From Arsukibacterium sp. (GTDB lineage: Bacteria > Pseudomonadota > Gammaproteobacteria > Enterobacterales > Alteromonadaceae): 64,000 bases of DNA. The translations under genes and the position numbers were made by a program. The notes under the pieces are model-generated. The model saw nothing but the letters and a program-made list of their open reading frames with translations. It made no database searches and was not told the origin of the DNA. This document shows, piece after piece, positions 1-10,305 of this stretch. The stretch covers positions 248,001 through 312,000 of the forward strand of contig NZ_JAGYIM010000011.1 of assembly GCF_018402695.1 (NCBI RefSeq), read 5' to 3'. Numbering within the stretch: the stretch's first letter is position 1; every line of letters begins with the position of its first letter.

Positions 1-1063
1 TCTGAAACACACCTTGTAACATCCTGAACGTACCGGCGTCAGCATCCATTTCTACTGTGGCGCCGTGCGGCACAATAAACTGTTTGCTTAAATGGCCAAT
101 CATCGCGCCGCGATACGCCGGAATATTCAGCGGCTTAATATGGTCATCAAAAATCTGATCCATCGTCAACCAGCCAAAACCACCACCTGGTCGGCAGGCG
201 GTACATTCACCAAAAATCAGGCCAGCAATTTTATCCAGCGCGCCCATCAGCTTTAAGGTGCTGAGCATCCGATCTACCCGGTAGGGCGCTTCTTCGACAT
301 CTTCCAGGAATAAAATTTTACCGGTGAAGTCAGGCAAGTACGGCGAGCCTGCTAATGCTGTTAATACGGTCAGGTTACCGCCAACCAGCTGGCCCTGCAC
401 CTTACCACCAGTAATGGTTTGAATACGGTTTTGCCGCGGCACTAACTCGTCTTTGGCATTTAACTCATTTTGATACTGCATCAGCTCACGCTGAAAAAAT
501 ACCCGCTGAAACTGATCGGCATTAAAGCTGTTCCAGCTGCCGGTACCGTTGGGGCCATGAAAGGTAACCAGCCCGGTCTGGGCATTAATGGCATTGTGCA
601 GCGCAGTAATGTCGGAGTAGCCCAGCAACACTTTCGGGTTACGTTTAATCAGCGGGTAGTCGAGCAGCGGCAATAGCCGGGCAGCGCCCGAGCCACCGCG
701 CAGGCAAATGATGGCATTAACCTCTGGATCAGCAAACATGGCATTTATATCGCTGGCCCGTTCAAGATCGGTGCCTGCCAGATGACCGCGGCGCCCCTGC
801 AGATGCTGGCCCGTTTTCACTTTAAAGCCTAAAGCCTGCATCACTTCAGTGGCAATTTGGATATCCAACCGCTCGTCGGTAGCTTTAGACGGACTAACCA
901 GCGCCACAGTGTCACCCGGATTAAGCATTTTAGGCAGAATGGCATTGCGGTTAGCGGCTCCGGGTTGGTTACTCACTGCAGCACAACTACTAAGAGGGAG
1001 CAGCCCCAGCGGTAAGACACTTAGCGCCAGCGCGCTGGACTGTAAAAATTGCCGTTTATTCAT
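1..1063 (-). CDS. S66 family LD-carboxypeptidase, lipoprotein (partial at window edge)
   Basis: Likely cleaves L,D-peptide bonds of muropeptides (muramoyltetrapeptide carboxypeptidase family, LdcA-like), a step of murein recycling. About 354 residues are visible and the C-terminal end runs off the left edge. The N-terminus has a basic start, a hydrophobic stretch and the lipobox LSSC (Cys27), so it is predicted to be a membrane-anchored lipoprotein, unlike cytoplasmic E. coli LdcA. The nucleophile motif GYSD (Ser150) and the preceding RGGSGAARLL segment are typical of S66 peptidases. It is transcribed in the same direction as srmB but separated from it by about 125 bp. The family is clear; the exact substrate is inferred. 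Confidence 0.85.
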   Translation of the reverse strand, partial: MNKRQFLQSSALALSVLPLGLLPLSSCAAVSNQPGAANRNAILPKMLNPGDTVALVSPSKATDERLDIQIATEVMQALGFKVKTGQHLQGRRGHLAGTDLERASDINAMFADPEVNAIICLRGGSGAARLLPLLDYPLIKRNPKVLLGYSDITALHNAINAQTGLVTFHGPNGTGSWNSFNADQFQRVFFQRELMQYQNELNAKDELVPRQNRIQTITGGKVQGQLVGGNLTVLTALAGSPYLPDFTGKILFLEDVEEAPYRVDRMLSTLKLMGALDKIAGLIFGECTACRPGGGFGWLTMDQIFDDHIKPLNIPAYRGAMIGHLSKQFIVPHGATVEMDADAGTFRMLQGVFQ

Positions 1064-1189
1064 AACTTGATGCCTCTTAGTAATAAATTATTCCTAATTT
1101 ATCGCTATTGATAGCATGCTTTTGTTAAAAATGCAGCAGCGCTGGCACAAAAATACGCCAGCTTGCTGCGATTATCTGCTGAGACGGGA

Positions 1190-2413
1190 TTATTTTTTAG
1201 CGGATTTTTTGGCCAGTTTTTTAGCTGCCAGTTTACCGGGTTTTTTCTTCTTGCTGCCGATTTTGGCTTCTTTATGCTTTGGCCGCAGACTGTCAATTAC
1301 CCGTCGCTTCAGCTTTTGCTCGGTGTAGCGCTCCACTTTGGCCACCATCGCCATATCGTGCGCTTCTATAAGCGAAATAGCCGTGCCTTTTTTGCCGGCG
1401 CGGCCGGTACGGCCAATCCGGTGGACATAAGTGTCGGCACTACGCGGCATATCGTAGTTAATAACATGGCTGATATCGTCAATATCCAGGCCGCGGGCGG
1501 CAATGTCGGTGGCTATTAACACCGGGACCTGGCCCTGGCTGAAACGCTGTACGGCTTGTAAGCGTTTATCCTGCGGCATTTCGCCCTGTAACCAGCAGCA
1601 TTTAACACCGGCGCTTTCCAGCTGCCCGGTTAAACTGGCCAACCGCTCGCGGGTTTTGACAAAAACGATGGCTTTGGTAACATCCTCCTGCTTCAGGATA
1701 TGGGTTAACAGTGCCACCTTATGGACATTGTCATCGGCCAGATGAAGCCACTGCAAAATTTTGGCTTTTTCTTTGCGTGACGGTACCGCTTCAATTTGTT
1801 CGGGCTCTTTAAGTGCCCGCTCGGCAAAGCGCTCTAATGATAAGCCCTCTAAGGTGGCAGAGAACAGAAACGTCTGGCGCCGCCGCCGGGCTTCCAGCAC
1901 TATCCGGTTCATTTCACCAATAAAGCCCATATCGAGCATCCGGTCGGCTTCATCCAGAATGAGCACTTCTACTTCGTCAGCCTGAAAGCTTTCTTCATCC
2001 AGATACTCGGTTAAACGCCCCGGCGTGGCCACCAGAATATCATTGTTTTTTTCCAGGGTATCTTTATGGCTGCCGTAGTTAATACCGCCGGTGATCACGC
2101 CAACGTTTAGCTTGGTGTATTGCGCCAGCTGCTTAAACTCTTCATAAACCTGAAATGCCAGCTCACGGGTGGGTGTCATAACCAGTACCCGGCAAAAACC
2201 AGGGTCACGCCGCGGAAAATCCAGTAAATACTGAATAGCCGGCAGCACAAACGCCAGGGTTTTACCGGTACCGGTTGGGGCGCTGGCCAGCACATCGCGG
2301 CCATCCAGCGCGGGTGGAATGGCGAGCTGCTGAATTAAGGTGGGCTCGGTAAAGCCCGCTTCTTCCAGGGCCTGGTTAATAGAGTCGTCGAATTGAAAAT
2401 CGGCAAAGCTCAT
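1190..2413 (-). CDS. srmB: ATP-dependent RNA helicase SrmB
   Basis: DEAD-box RNA helicase that in E. coli assists early 50S ribosomal subunit assembly. Motifs in order: the Q motif region (FTEPTLIQQLAIP), Walker A APTGTGKT, PTRELA, DEAD box LDEADRML, SAT, and the C-terminal helicase motifs RGLDI and HRIGRTGRAG. The end is a lysine-rich tail, as expected for rRNA binding. I start it at 2413 (MSFADFQF), seven codons inside the longest frame, because AAGGAA lies seven bases upstream; this gives 407 residues. It diverges from trmN6, the same arrangement as srmB/yfiC in E. coli, which supports the name. Confidence 0.93.
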   Translation of the reverse strand: MSFADFQFDDSINQALEEAGFTEPTLIQQLAIPPALDGRDVLASAPTGTGKTLAFVLPAIQYLLDFPRRDPGFCRVLVMTPTRELAFQVYEEFKQLAQYTKLNVGVITGGINYGSHKDTLEKNNDILVATPGRLTEYLDEESFQADEVEVLILDEADRMLDMGFIGEMNRIVLEARRRRQTFLFSATLEGLSLERFAERALKEPEQIEAVPSRKEKAKILQWLHLADDNVHKVALLTHILKQEDVTKAIVFVKTRERLASLTGQLESAGVKCCWLQGEMPQDKRLQAVQRFSQGQVPVLIATDIAARGLDIDDISHVINYDMPRSADTYVHRIGRTGRAGKKGTAISLIEAHDMAMVAKVERYTEQKLKRRVIDSLRPKHKEAKIGSKKKKPGKLAAKKLAKKSAKK

Positions 2414-2490
2414 AAAGGTATTCCTTAAGGTCAACAGTATTCAGATGACAAACTTGCCTGGCAGCCAGTAAACTGGTGGCAGAGGTGAAG

Positions 2491-3207
2491 ATGTCAGCTG
2501 GTTTTAAGTGTAAACAATTTTTTGTGGGCCATGATCAGTGCGCGATGAAAGTCGGTACTGACGGTTTATTGCTGGGGGCCTGGACCAGCCTGGCAAACAC
2601 AAGGTCTGCTGGCGCTGCGTTGCTGGATATTGGCACTGGCAGCGGGTTAATCAGCCTGATGCTGGCACAGCGGGCACCTGACGCTAGGGTGCATGCTGTT
2701 GAACTTGACGCCAATGCCGCCCGTCAGGCTGAATACAATTTTCAGCAAAGCCCTTTTGCCAAGCGTCTGCAATTACTAAAAGGCGATATTCTAACCTATC
2801 AGCCAGCTGAACGTTACGCTTTAATTGTCTCTAATCCGCCTTTTTTCGACAACGCGCTGTTAAGCACTGATTTGCAGCGCAATCACGCCAGGCATACCGC
2901 TAGTTTACCGTTGGTATTATTGTTAGCAAAAGCGGCAGAGTTGCTGGCGCCAGGCGGCAGTTTCGCCTTGGTATTACCCGAGCAGGCCGCTGATGCATTC
3001 AGCCAGCTGGCTGAGGCCCGGGGCTGGTTTGCCATTGCCAGCTGTCAGGTGCTAAGCCGGGCAGATAAAGCCCCTATCCGCCGGTTGATGCAGTGGCAGC
3101 GGGTACCCTGCCAACACCGGCAGCAACAGCTATTAATCCATAATGACGATGGTAGTTACACTGAGCAATATCGCCAATTGCTGCGGGACTTTTATCTGAA
3201 GTTTTAA
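2491..3207 (+). CDS. trmN6: tRNA1(Val) (adenine(37)-N6)-methyltransferase
   Basis: SAM-dependent methyltransferase that makes m6A37 in tRNA-Val1 (E. coli YfiC). The SAM-binding motif I is LLDIGTGSGLISLMLA and the adenine-N6 catalytic motif is NPPF at residues 115-118. I choose ATG 2491 (238 residues) since AGAGG sits five bases upstream; in-frame GTG codons at 2476 and 2485 are alternatives. The gene diverges from srmB and converges with fldB, sharing four bases at the stop codons (3204-3207). Confidence 0.9.
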   Translation: MSAGFKCKQFFVGHDQCAMKVGTDGLLLGAWTSLANTRSAGAALLDIGTGSGLISLMLAQRAPDARVHAVELDANAARQAEYNFQQSPFAKRLQLLKGDILTYQPAERYALIVSNPPFFDNALLSTDLQRNHARHTASLPLVLLLAKAAELLAPGGSFALVLPEQAADAFSQLAEARGWFAIASCQVLSRADKAPIRRLMQWQRVPCQHRQQQLLIHNDDGSYTEQYRQLLRDFYLKF

Positions 3208-3722
3208 AGCCGTTCTGCTATTTCTGTCAGAATTTGGCTGACCCAGGCATTTAACCGCTCATCGGTTTGTTCGTACTGGTTTTCATCGTCCAAAGCCAGG
3301 CCATAAAACAGCTCGCCGTCAGTTGTCAGTGCTTTCGAGGCAATAAAGTCATAGCCACTGATTGGCCAGAAACCAATACGATCCGGGTTTTGTGGCGCAA
3401 TCGCAGCATGCAGCATGCCTACCGCGTCTATAAACCATTCAGCATAGCCGATTTGATCGCCCATGCCGTAAATAGCGATGGTTTTACCACGCAGATCAAC
3501 GCTGCTGATCTCATCCCAGTGCGCTTCCCAGTCTTCCTGAATTTCACCAAAATCCCAGGTAGACAACCCCAGGATTAACACCTGGTAGTCAGCCATTCTC
3601 GCCAGAGGTACGGTTTTAATATTGTGTAAGTCGACTACATCGGCACCAATCAGCGCCTGAATTTTCTCTGCTACCATTTCGGTGTAACAGGTTGTTGAAC
3701 CGTAAAATAAGCCTATTTTCAT
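3204..3722 (-). CDS. fldB: Flavodoxin FldB
   Basis: Long-chain flavodoxin of 172 residues, an FMN-binding one-electron carrier. The N-terminal phosphate-binding loop FYGSTTCYTE and the FMN-contacting segments STWDFGEIQEDWE and GMGDQIGYAEW are visible, and they match FldB better than FldA. In E. coli FldB belongs to the SoxRS regulon; no SoxS site was identified here. Placement upstream of and divergent from xerD is the E. coli arrangement. GGAAATC precedes the ATG. Confidence 0.92.
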   Translation of the reverse strand: MKIGLFYGSTTCYTEMVAEKIQALIGADVVDLHNIKTVPLARMADYQVLILGLSTWDFGEIQEDWEAHWDEISSVDLRGKTIAIYGMGDQIGYAEWFIDAVGMLHAAIAPQNPDRIGFWPISGYDFIASKALTTDGELFYGLALDDENQYEQTDERLNAWVSQILTEIAERL

Positions 3723-3857
3723 CTGATTTCCGCCAGCAAGTTCTGCCGCGCATTGTAGCAGAAGCTGATAGCCGAGCCCAAGTCAGACTATGCCTTGGCC
3801 CTGCAATCGGCTATGATAGCTTCAGACTTCAGTTGTAAAGCCGTCAGGTTCAGGATC

Positions 3858-4775
3858 ATGAATCCGCAGCAATCACACGCCCTTGACCCTGCTGAACAGG
3901 CGTTAATTCAGCAGTTTCTGGACCAGCTCTGGCTGGAAAAAGATGTTAGCCCGCATACCCTCAGTGCGTATGGCAGTGATTTAACCCTGTTTGGTCGTTT
4001 TCTGGCAAAAGAACAGCAGCAATTGCTGAACGTAGACAGTCAACTGATTAACCAGTTTCTGGCCGAGCGTTACCAGCAGCAACTGAGCCCGCGTAGCAGC
4101 TCGAGAATGTTAAGCAGTTTGCGGCGGTTTTACCGGCATTATCATAAGGCAGGGCGCTGTGCGGCCAACCCGGTTACTGAACTGGTTAACCCGAAAATTG
4201 GCCGTAGCTTACCGAAAACCTTATCTGAGCAGGAGGTCGAAGCGCTGCTGCAGGCCCCTGATTGCAACGAGCTGATTCAGTTTCGTGATAAAGCCATGCT
4301 GGAACTGCTGTATGCCTGCGGCTTGCGGGTAACTGAGCTGATAAGCCTGACCTTGCAGCAAGTCAGTATTAATCAGGGGGTGCTCAGGGTACTGGGCAAA
4401 GGCAGTAAAGAGCGGTTGGTGCCGATGGGTGAGGATGCGCAAGACTGGCTCAGTCGTTATTTACGTCATGCCCGGGTCGATTTAGTAAAAGGTGATAGTA
4501 ATTTAGTGTTTGCCAGCAGCCGCGGCAACCAGATGACCCGGCAAACCTTCTGGCACCGGATTAAGTTTTATGCGAAAGTAGCGGGCATTCAGGCCGAGCT
4601 GTCGCCACATACCCTGCGCCATGCTTTTGCCACTCATTTACTGAACCATGGTGCCGATTTGCGGGTAGTACAAATGCTGCTGGGCCATAGTGATTTATCA
4701 ACAACGCAAATATACACCCATGTAGCCCAGGCCCGTTTGCAACGGCTACATCAACAACATCACCCGCGCGGTTAA
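3858..4775 (+). CDS. xerD: Tyrosine recombinase XerD
   Basis: Site-specific recombinase that with XerC resolves chromosome dimers at dif under FtsK control. The 305-residue protein has an N-terminal SAM-like core-binding domain and a C-terminal catalytic domain. Catalytic residues visible are Arg in YACGLRVTEL, Lys in GKGSKERLVP, His/Arg in SPHTLRHAFATHL, His in LLGHSD and the tyrosine in TQIYTHV. Start 3858 was chosen because its N-terminus aligns with E. coli XerD and AGGAT lies just upstream; the frame is open 21 codons further. The gene leads the conserved xerD-dsbC-recJ run. Confidence 0.95.
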   Translation: MNPQQSHALDPAEQALIQQFLDQLWLEKDVSPHTLSAYGSDLTLFGRFLAKEQQQLLNVDSQLINQFLAERYQQQLSPRSSSRMLSSLRRFYRHYHKAGRCAANPVTELVNPKIGRSLPKTLSEQEVEALLQAPDCNELIQFRDKAMLELLYACGLRVTELISLTLQQVSINQGVLRVLGKGSKERLVPMGEDAQDWLSRYLRHARVDLVKGDSNLVFASSRGNQMTRQTFWHRIKFYAKVAGIQAELSPHTLRHAFATHLLNHGADLRVVQMLLGHSDLSTTQIYTHVAQARLQRLHQQHHPRG

Positions 4776-4806
4776 ACGTGTTAAACCGCGCTACGTAGGA
4801 AGGTAT

Positions 4807-5541
4807 ATGAAAAACTGGTTATCTGTTGCCCTGACGTTGGGGTTCTTTGGTTTAAGTCTCGGTGTAAGTAACAAGGCCCTGGCGCAACAAACAAGCGAAG
4901 CCCCGGAGCTTGCTGAGATTTCGGAAAGTCTGGCGCCACTGGGCTTGCAGGTGAATGCCGTTGCCAATAGCCCCATGCCGGGTTTGCTGCAGGTGTTTAC
5001 CCAGCGCGGCTTGTTTTTTACCAGCGCTGATGGCCGGTTTTTTATTGAAGGTAATGTTTACGATTTACAGCAGGCCGAGCTGGTTAATGATGTGCAGATG
5101 CGCAGCTATGTCAGCAAGCAATTGCCGGCCGTGGCCGACAGTTTTATTGAATATAAAGCGAAGAACGAGCAACACGTGGTATACGCTTTTACTGACCCTA
5201 CCTGTGGTTATTGCCAGAAATTACATAATGAAATGAAACAATATAATGATGCCGGTATTACCATTCGCTATCTGGCATTTCCCCGGGGTGGCTTAAACAG
5301 TAAAACCGCTTTGGAAATGCAGCACCTGTGGTGCTCACGCAACCAGCAAAAAGCCATGGACCTGGCCAAAGACGGCAAACGCAATCCTCCGGCCATGTGC
5401 GATAACCCGGTTAAACAACATTATGAGCTCGGCCAGTCGTTTGGTATCAATGGTACGCCAGCGCTGGTACTGGCCAGTGGTCGGATTATTCCCGGCTATC
5501 AACCCGTCGCCGGTTTGCTGAACCAGTTGCAGGCAAACTGA
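4807..5541 (+). CDS. dsbC: Thiol:disulfide interchange protein DsbC
   Basis: Periplasmic disulfide isomerase that reshuffles wrong disulfide bonds and is kept reduced by DsbD. The 244-residue precursor has a signal peptide (MKNWLSVALTLGFFGL...ALA), an N-terminal dimerisation domain and a thioredoxin domain with active site CGYC at residues 133-136. The cis-proline loop is NGTPALVL. AGGAAGG lies just before the ATG. It sits 31 bp after xerD and before recJ, as in E. coli. Confidence 0.94.
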   Translation: MKNWLSVALTLGFFGLSLGVSNKALAQQTSEAPELAEISESLAPLGLQVNAVANSPMPGLLQVFTQRGLFFTSADGRFFIEGNVYDLQQAELVNDVQMRSYVSKQLPAVADSFIEYKAKNEQHVVYAFTDPTCGYCQKLHNEMKQYNDAGITIRYLAFPRGGLNSKTALEMQHLWCSRNQQKAMDLAKDGKRNPPAMCDNPVKQHYELGQSFGINGTPALVLASGRIIPGYQPVAGLLNQLQAN

Positions 5542-5602
5542 CAGTACTAGTGTTACAGCTCACAGCATTTCATCATGCAGCAACAATAAGCAGGTATCAG
5601 GC

Positions 5603-7333
5603 GTGCAGTTAAAACAAATCAGCCGGCGCGAGCCGGTAACCGCTGAGGTTATCGCGCAGAACCTGCATCCGGTGCTGCGCCGGCTCTACCAGAATCGCGG
5701 GATCAGCAGTAGCTCAGAGCTGGAGCGGGGCGCTGCCGGCTTACTGCCTTTCAGTGCGCTGAAGGATATTGACGCTGCTGTGCAATTGTTAACCAATGCT
5801 TTGCAGCAACAGCAGCATATTGTGATTGTCGGTGATTTTGATGCCGACGGCGCAACCAGTACTGCCGTGCTGATGGCCGGCTTAAAAGCCTTTGGTTTTA
5901 AATACCTGGAATATATGGTGCCAAACCGTTTTGAGTACGGTTATGGCCTGACTCCTGAGCTGGCTGAATTAGTGGTGGCGCAGGGCGCTGAACTAATTAT
6001 CACCGTCGATAACGGGATCTCGGCGGTAGAAGGGGTGGCGTTGGCTAAAAAAGCCGGCGTGAAGGTGCTGGTTACCGATCATCACCTGGCCGGGAATACC
6101 TTGCCCAATGCCGATGCTATTGTTAATCCGAACCAACCTGGTTGTACTTTCCCAAGTAAAGCCCTGGCCGGTGTAGGGGTGGCGTTTTATCTGCTAATGG
6201 CCTTGCGCGCTGGCTTACGTGCTAATAAGTATTTCAGTGACAAAGGCCTGAACGAGCCCAATATTGCTGAACTGCTTGATCTGGTTGCGCTCGGTACGGT
6301 AGCTGATGTGGTGCCGCTGGATACCAATAACCGTATTCTGGTGCATCAGGGTTTAATGCGTATTCGCAGTGGCAACTGCCGGCCGGGTATTCAGGCATTA
6401 ATTGATGTGGCTAACCGCCGTGCCGAAAAACTGACCGCCAGTGACTTTGGCTTTTCGCTGGCACCCAGGTTAAATGCAGCTGGCCGGCTGGACGATATGG
6501 CGCTGGGCATAAGCTGCCTGCTGGCACCTGAGCTGGGTTTAGCCCGTCAGTATGCGGCCGAGCTCGATGCGCTGAATGTTGAGCGGCGGGCCATTGAGCA
6601 AAGTATGCAGCTGGAAGCCCAGGCGTTTTTAAGTAAATTGTCTTTTGATGGTAGCAACCTGCCCGAATGTCTGTGTTTGTATCGCAATGACTGGCATCAG
6701 GGGGTTATTGGAATTTTAGCCGGCCGGATTAAAGAGCAGTTTCACCGGCCGACTATCGTGTTTGCCGAGGGTGATAACGGCGAGTTAAAAGGCTCGGCCC
6801 GTTCTATTCCCGGATTACATATCCGCGACTTGCTGGAAGAAATTGCCAGTCAGTATCCCGGGCTGATTAAAAAGTTTGGCGGCCATGCCATGGCGGCGGG
6901 CTTAACCATTGCCGCTGAGCGGCTGGAGACTTTTCAGCTGGCGCTGAGCCTGACCGCTAAAAAACATTTAACTGCCGAGCAACTGACTGCGGTGATATAC
7001 AGCGACGGTGAGTTGGAAGCCGATTGTTTTGACATTGGTTTTGCCCAGCTCCTGCAAAACGCCGGTCCCTGGGGCCAGGCTTTTCCGGAACCGGTATTTG
7101 ATGGTGAATTCAGTCTAATTAGTCAGAAAATGCTGGCCGAACGTCACCTGAAACTGATGTTACAGGGGCCCAATGGCCTGTTAGTCGATGCTATCTGGTT
7201 TAATGCCGATAATAAAACCTGGCCAGATGTTAACGTTAAAAAAGTCCGGCTGGCTTATCAGCTGGATATTAACGAATACCGCGAACAGCAAAATCTTCAA
7301 CTTATTGTTCGTTATATGACGGCGCTAAGTTAA
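5603..7333 (+). CDS. recJ: Single-stranded-DNA-specific exonuclease RecJ
   Basis: 5'-to-3' ssDNA exonuclease used in recombination and mismatch repair. At 576 residues it is the same size as E. coli RecJ. It shows the DHH phosphoesterase metal motifs GDFDADG (Asp78, Asp80, Asp82) and VTDHHLAG, and the DHHA1 motif GGHAMAAGL. The start is a GTG at 5603; its N-terminus MQLKQISRRE matches where family members begin. It forms part of the xerD-dsbC-recJ-prfB-lysS order. Confidence 0.95.
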   Translation: MQLKQISRREPVTAEVIAQNLHPVLRRLYQNRGISSSSELERGAAGLLPFSALKDIDAAVQLLTNALQQQQHIVIVGDFDADGATSTAVLMAGLKAFGFKYLEYMVPNRFEYGYGLTPELAELVVAQGAELIITVDNGISAVEGVALAKKAGVKVLVTDHHLAGNTLPNADAIVNPNQPGCTFPSKALAGVGVAFYLLMALRAGLRANKYFSDKGLNEPNIAELLDLVALGTVADVVPLDTNNRILVHQGLMRIRSGNCRPGIQALIDVANRRAEKLTASDFGFSLAPRLNAAGRLDDMALGISCLLAPELGLARQYAAELDALNVERRAIEQSMQLEAQAFLSKLSFDGSNLPECLCLYRNDWHQGVIGILAGRIKEQFHRPTIVFAEGDNGELKGSARSIPGLHIRDLLEEIASQYPGLIKKFGGHAMAAGLTIAAERLETFQLALSLTAKKHLTAEQLTAVIYSDGELEADCFDIGFAQLLQNAGPWGQAFPEPVFDGEFSLISQKMLAERHLKLMLQGPNGLLVDAIWFNADNKTWPDVNVKKVRLAYQLDINEYREQQNLQLIVRYMTALS

Positions 7334-7467
7334 CCCCGCCGGTTTTGTAGCCAGGCAAGGCCGGCAAGCTGCTTAATAAAAACATCAATAGATGGCTGCA
7401 CTGCCAGCCATATCTTTGCTATAATCCGCAACAATTTTTTTGACCGTTTTAAGGCCTGAGATAACCC

Positions 7468-8566
7468 ATGTTTGAAGTGAATCCGGTGAACAACAGCATT
7501 AAAGATCTGACTGAACGCACTAACGTGCTTCGGGGGTATCTTTGACTATGATGGCAAAAAAGAGCGCTTAGAAGAAGTTTCGCGCGAACTGGAAGACTCC
7601 GCCGTCTGGAATAACCCGGAAAAAGCGCAGGCTTTGGGCAAAGAGCGTTCAGCATTGGAGCAGGTGGTGGGCACTATCGACCGGCTGGATCAGGGCCTGG
7701 AAGATGTCGCCGGGCTGGTCGAGCTGGCGGTTGAAGCGGAAGATGAAGAAACCTTTGAAGAAGCAAAAACGGAATTAGCCGGGCTGGAAAAACAGCTGGC
7801 CTTGCTGGAATTCCGGCGCATGTTCTCCGGCAAAAATGATCAGAATGACTGCTATCTTGATATTCAGGCTGGCTCTGGTGGTACTGAAGCACAGGACTGG
7901 GCCAGCATGCTGATGCGGATGTATTTACGCTGGGGTGAAGACAAAGGCTTTAAGCCAGAGATTTATGAAGTGACCGATGGCGATGTCGCTGGCATTAAAG
8001 GTTGTACTATTAAGTTCAGTGGCGATTATGCCTATGGCTGGTTGCGCACCGAAACCGGCGTCCATCGTTTAGTGCGCAAAAGCCCGTTTGACTCGGGCAA
8101 CCGGCGCCATACCTCTTTTGCCTCGGTATTTGTCGCACCGGAAATTGACGACGATATTGAAATTGAAATTAACCCGGCAGACTTACGCATCGATACGTAT
8201 CGTGCGTCGGGCGCTGGTGGTCAGCACGTTAACCGGACTGACTCTGCGGTGCGGATCACCCACTTACCGACCAATATCGTGGTGCAGTGTCAGAACGATC
8301 GCTCGCAACATAAAAACCGCGACAATGCCTATAAACAATTGCGTGCCAAACTGTATGAGTTTGAACTGCAAAAGCAGAATGCCGAAAAGCAGGCGCTGGA
8401 AGATACCAAATCGGATATCGGCTGGGGTAGTCAAATCCGCTCTTACGTGCTGGACGACTCACGGATTAAAGATTTGCGCACCGGCATTGAAACCCGTAAT
8501 ACCCAGGCGGTGCTGGATGGTAATCTCGACAAATTTATTGAAGCCAGCTTAAAAGCCGGTTTGTAA
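7468..8566 (+). CDS. prfB: Peptide chain release factor 2, with programmed +1 frameshift
   Basis: RF2 terminates translation at UGA and UAA. The ATG at 7468 opens 25 codons ending CTT TGA at 7540-7545; reading resumes in the +1 frame from GAC at 7544 and runs to TAA at 8564-8566, giving 365 residues, the E. coli length. The stop-recognition tripeptide SPF (in [10 protein letters not shown]) and the peptidyl-hydrolysis motif GGQ (in GAGGQHVNR) are intact. The in-frame UGA lets RF2 level control its own synthesis. A plain gene finder would miss the first 25 codons and call a shorter protein. lysS follows after 40 bp, as in E. coli. Confidence 0.96.
7531..7546 (+). promoter_or_regulatory. prfB: prfB programmed +1 frameshift site
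   Basis: The bases CGGGGGTATCTTTGAC contain a Shine-Dalgarno-like GGGGG run, the slippery CTT and the in-frame TGA followed by C. In E. coli the first base of this run is A (AGG GGG TAT CTT TGA C); here it is C, which slightly shortens the internal Shine-Dalgarno. The spacing to CTT TGA is unchanged, so autoregulation is expected to work. Confidence 0.93.
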
Positions 8567-8606
8567 GTTAAATAACGCTAATACTCACTTGACTCAGGAA
8601 TCAAAA

Positions 8607-10127
8607 ATGGCTGAACAGCAGAACCCAAATGACGAAATTCAGGACGTTAACAAGCTGATTGCTGAGCGAAAACATAAATTAGCAGCACTGCGTGCCGACG
8701 GCTTTATGTTCCCGAACGATTTCCGGCGCGATAGCATTTCATCCGAGTTGATTGCTAAATACGATCATTTGAGCAAAGAAGAATTAGAAGCGCAGAAAAT
8801 CACCGTCAGCCTGGGCGGCCGTATTATGACCCGGCGGATTATGGGTAAAGCCAGTTTTACCACCATTGCTGATATGGGCGGTAAAATTCAGTTATATGTC
8901 GCTCGCGACAACCTGGCTGAGGGCGTATACAACGAGCAATTTAAAAAGTGGGACCTGGGCGACATTATTGGTGCTACCGGCCACTTATTTAAAACTCAAA
9001 CCGGCGAGCTAACGGTATGGCTCAGCGATATCCGTTTGCTGACTAAAGCGCTGCGGCCCCTGCCGGATAAATTCCATGGTTTAACCGACAACGAAGCACG
9101 GTACCGTCAGCGTTATCTGGATTTAATTTCTAACGAGCAGTCGCGCCATACTTTTCTGGTGCGCAGCAAAACCGTGGCCTATATCCGGCGGTTTTTTAAT
9201 GACCATGGCTTTTTAGAAGTTGAAACGCCAATGTTGCAGGCGATTCCTGGTGGCGCGTCAGCCCGGCCGTTTGAAACGCATCATAATGCGCTGGATATGC
9301 AGATGTTTTTGCGGATTGCGCCTGAGCTGTACTTAAAGCGTCTGGTAGTAGGTGGTTTTGAAAAAGTATTTGAGCTGAACCGTAACTTCCGCAATGAAGG
9401 GGTGTCGACCCGGCATAACCCTGAGTTCACCATGCTGGAGTTTTACTGGGCCTATGCCGATTACAATGACCTGATGGACTTAACGGAAAAGCTGTTCCGT
9501 GGGCTGGCACTTGATGTGCTGGGCAGTACTGAAGTGCCCTATCAGGGCGAAGTGTTCGACTTCGGCAAGCCATTTGCCCGGATGTCAGTAACTGAGTCTA
9601 TCCTGCACTACAACCCAACGGTGACCAAAGAACAATTGGCGACGCGTGAAGCGGTAGCAGAACTGGCGAAAAGTCTGGGCATTGAAGTTAAAGCTAACTA
9701 TGGCCATGGCCGTATTTTAATGGAAGTGTTTGACGAGCTGGTTGAGACCAAGTTGCGTCATCCGACCTTTATTACCGAATACCCGGCAGAAGTCTCACCT
9801 TTGGCCCGGCGTAATGATCATAACCCGGAAATTACCGACCGCTTTGAGTTTTTTATCGGTGGCCGCGAACTGGGTAACGGCTTTAGCGAATTAAATGACG
9901 CAGAAGATCAGGCTGAACGCTTTCGCGAGCAGGTAGCGCAAAAAGATGCCGGTGATGATGAAGCGATGTTTTATGATGAAGACTTTGTTACGGCGCTGGA
10001 ACATGGTTTACCACCGACGGCTGGCCAGGGTATTGGTATTGACCGGCTGGTAATGCTATTGGCCGACGCTGCTTCTATCCGTGACGTTATTCTGTTCCCG
10101 CATATGCGGCTACAACACGATAAGTAA
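8607..10127 (+). CDS. lysS: Lysine--tRNA ligase, class II
   Basis: Charges tRNA-Lys. The 506-residue protein has an N-terminal OB-fold anticodon-binding domain ([14 protein letters not shown]...) and a class II catalytic core: motif 2 in [14 protein letters not shown] and motif 3 [10 protein letters not shown] close to the C-terminus. The start was set at ATG 8607 with CAGGAA upstream, since the E. coli protein is 505 residues; a TTG six codons earlier is less likely. It ends the prfB-lysS pair and is followed by a strong terminator. Confidence 0.95.
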   Translation: MAEQQNPNDEIQDVNKLIAERKHKLAALRADGFMFPNDFRRDSISSELIAKYDHLSKEELEAQKITVSLGGRIMTRRIMGKASFTTIADMGGKIQLYVARDNLAEGVYNEQFKKWDLGDIIGATGHLFKTQTGELTVWLSDIRLLTKALRPLPDKFHGLTDNEARYRQRYLDLISNEQSRHTFLVRSKTVAYIRRFFNDHGFLEVETPMLQAIPGGASARPFETHHNALDMQMFLRIAPELYLKRLVVGGFEKVFELNRNFRNEGVSTRHNPEFTMLEFYWAYADYNDLMDLTEKLFRGLALDVLGSTEVPYQGEVFDFGKPFARMSVTESILHYNPTVTKEQLATREAVAELAKSLGIEVKANYGHGRILMEVFDELVETKLRHPTFITEYPAEVSPLARRNDHNPEITDRFEFFIGGRELGNGFSELNDAEDQAERFREQVAQKDAGDDEAMFYDEDFVTALEHGLPPTAGQGIGIDRLVMLLADAASIRDVILFPHMRLQHDK

Positions 10128-10140
10128 TTATTTTCAGTAT

Positions 10141-10172
10141 AAAAAAGCCAGACTGCGGTCTGGCTTTTTTAT
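10141..10172 (+). terminator. Rho-independent terminator after lysS
   Basis: A stem AAAAAAGCCAGAC / GTCTGGCTTTTTT with a short loop, ending in a T run, begins 13 bp after the lysS stop codon. Confidence 0.9.
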
Positions 10173-10305
10173 TTAGCTGGTTGCTGTAATGTTTACTGTT
10201 ATCAGGTAATTTCTACACTATACTGATTGGGTAGTAAACGACCTCTGCCCGATATCATCGTTATAACTTTATGATTTTAAATAATTATATTTTTAATCGT
10301 CGTTC

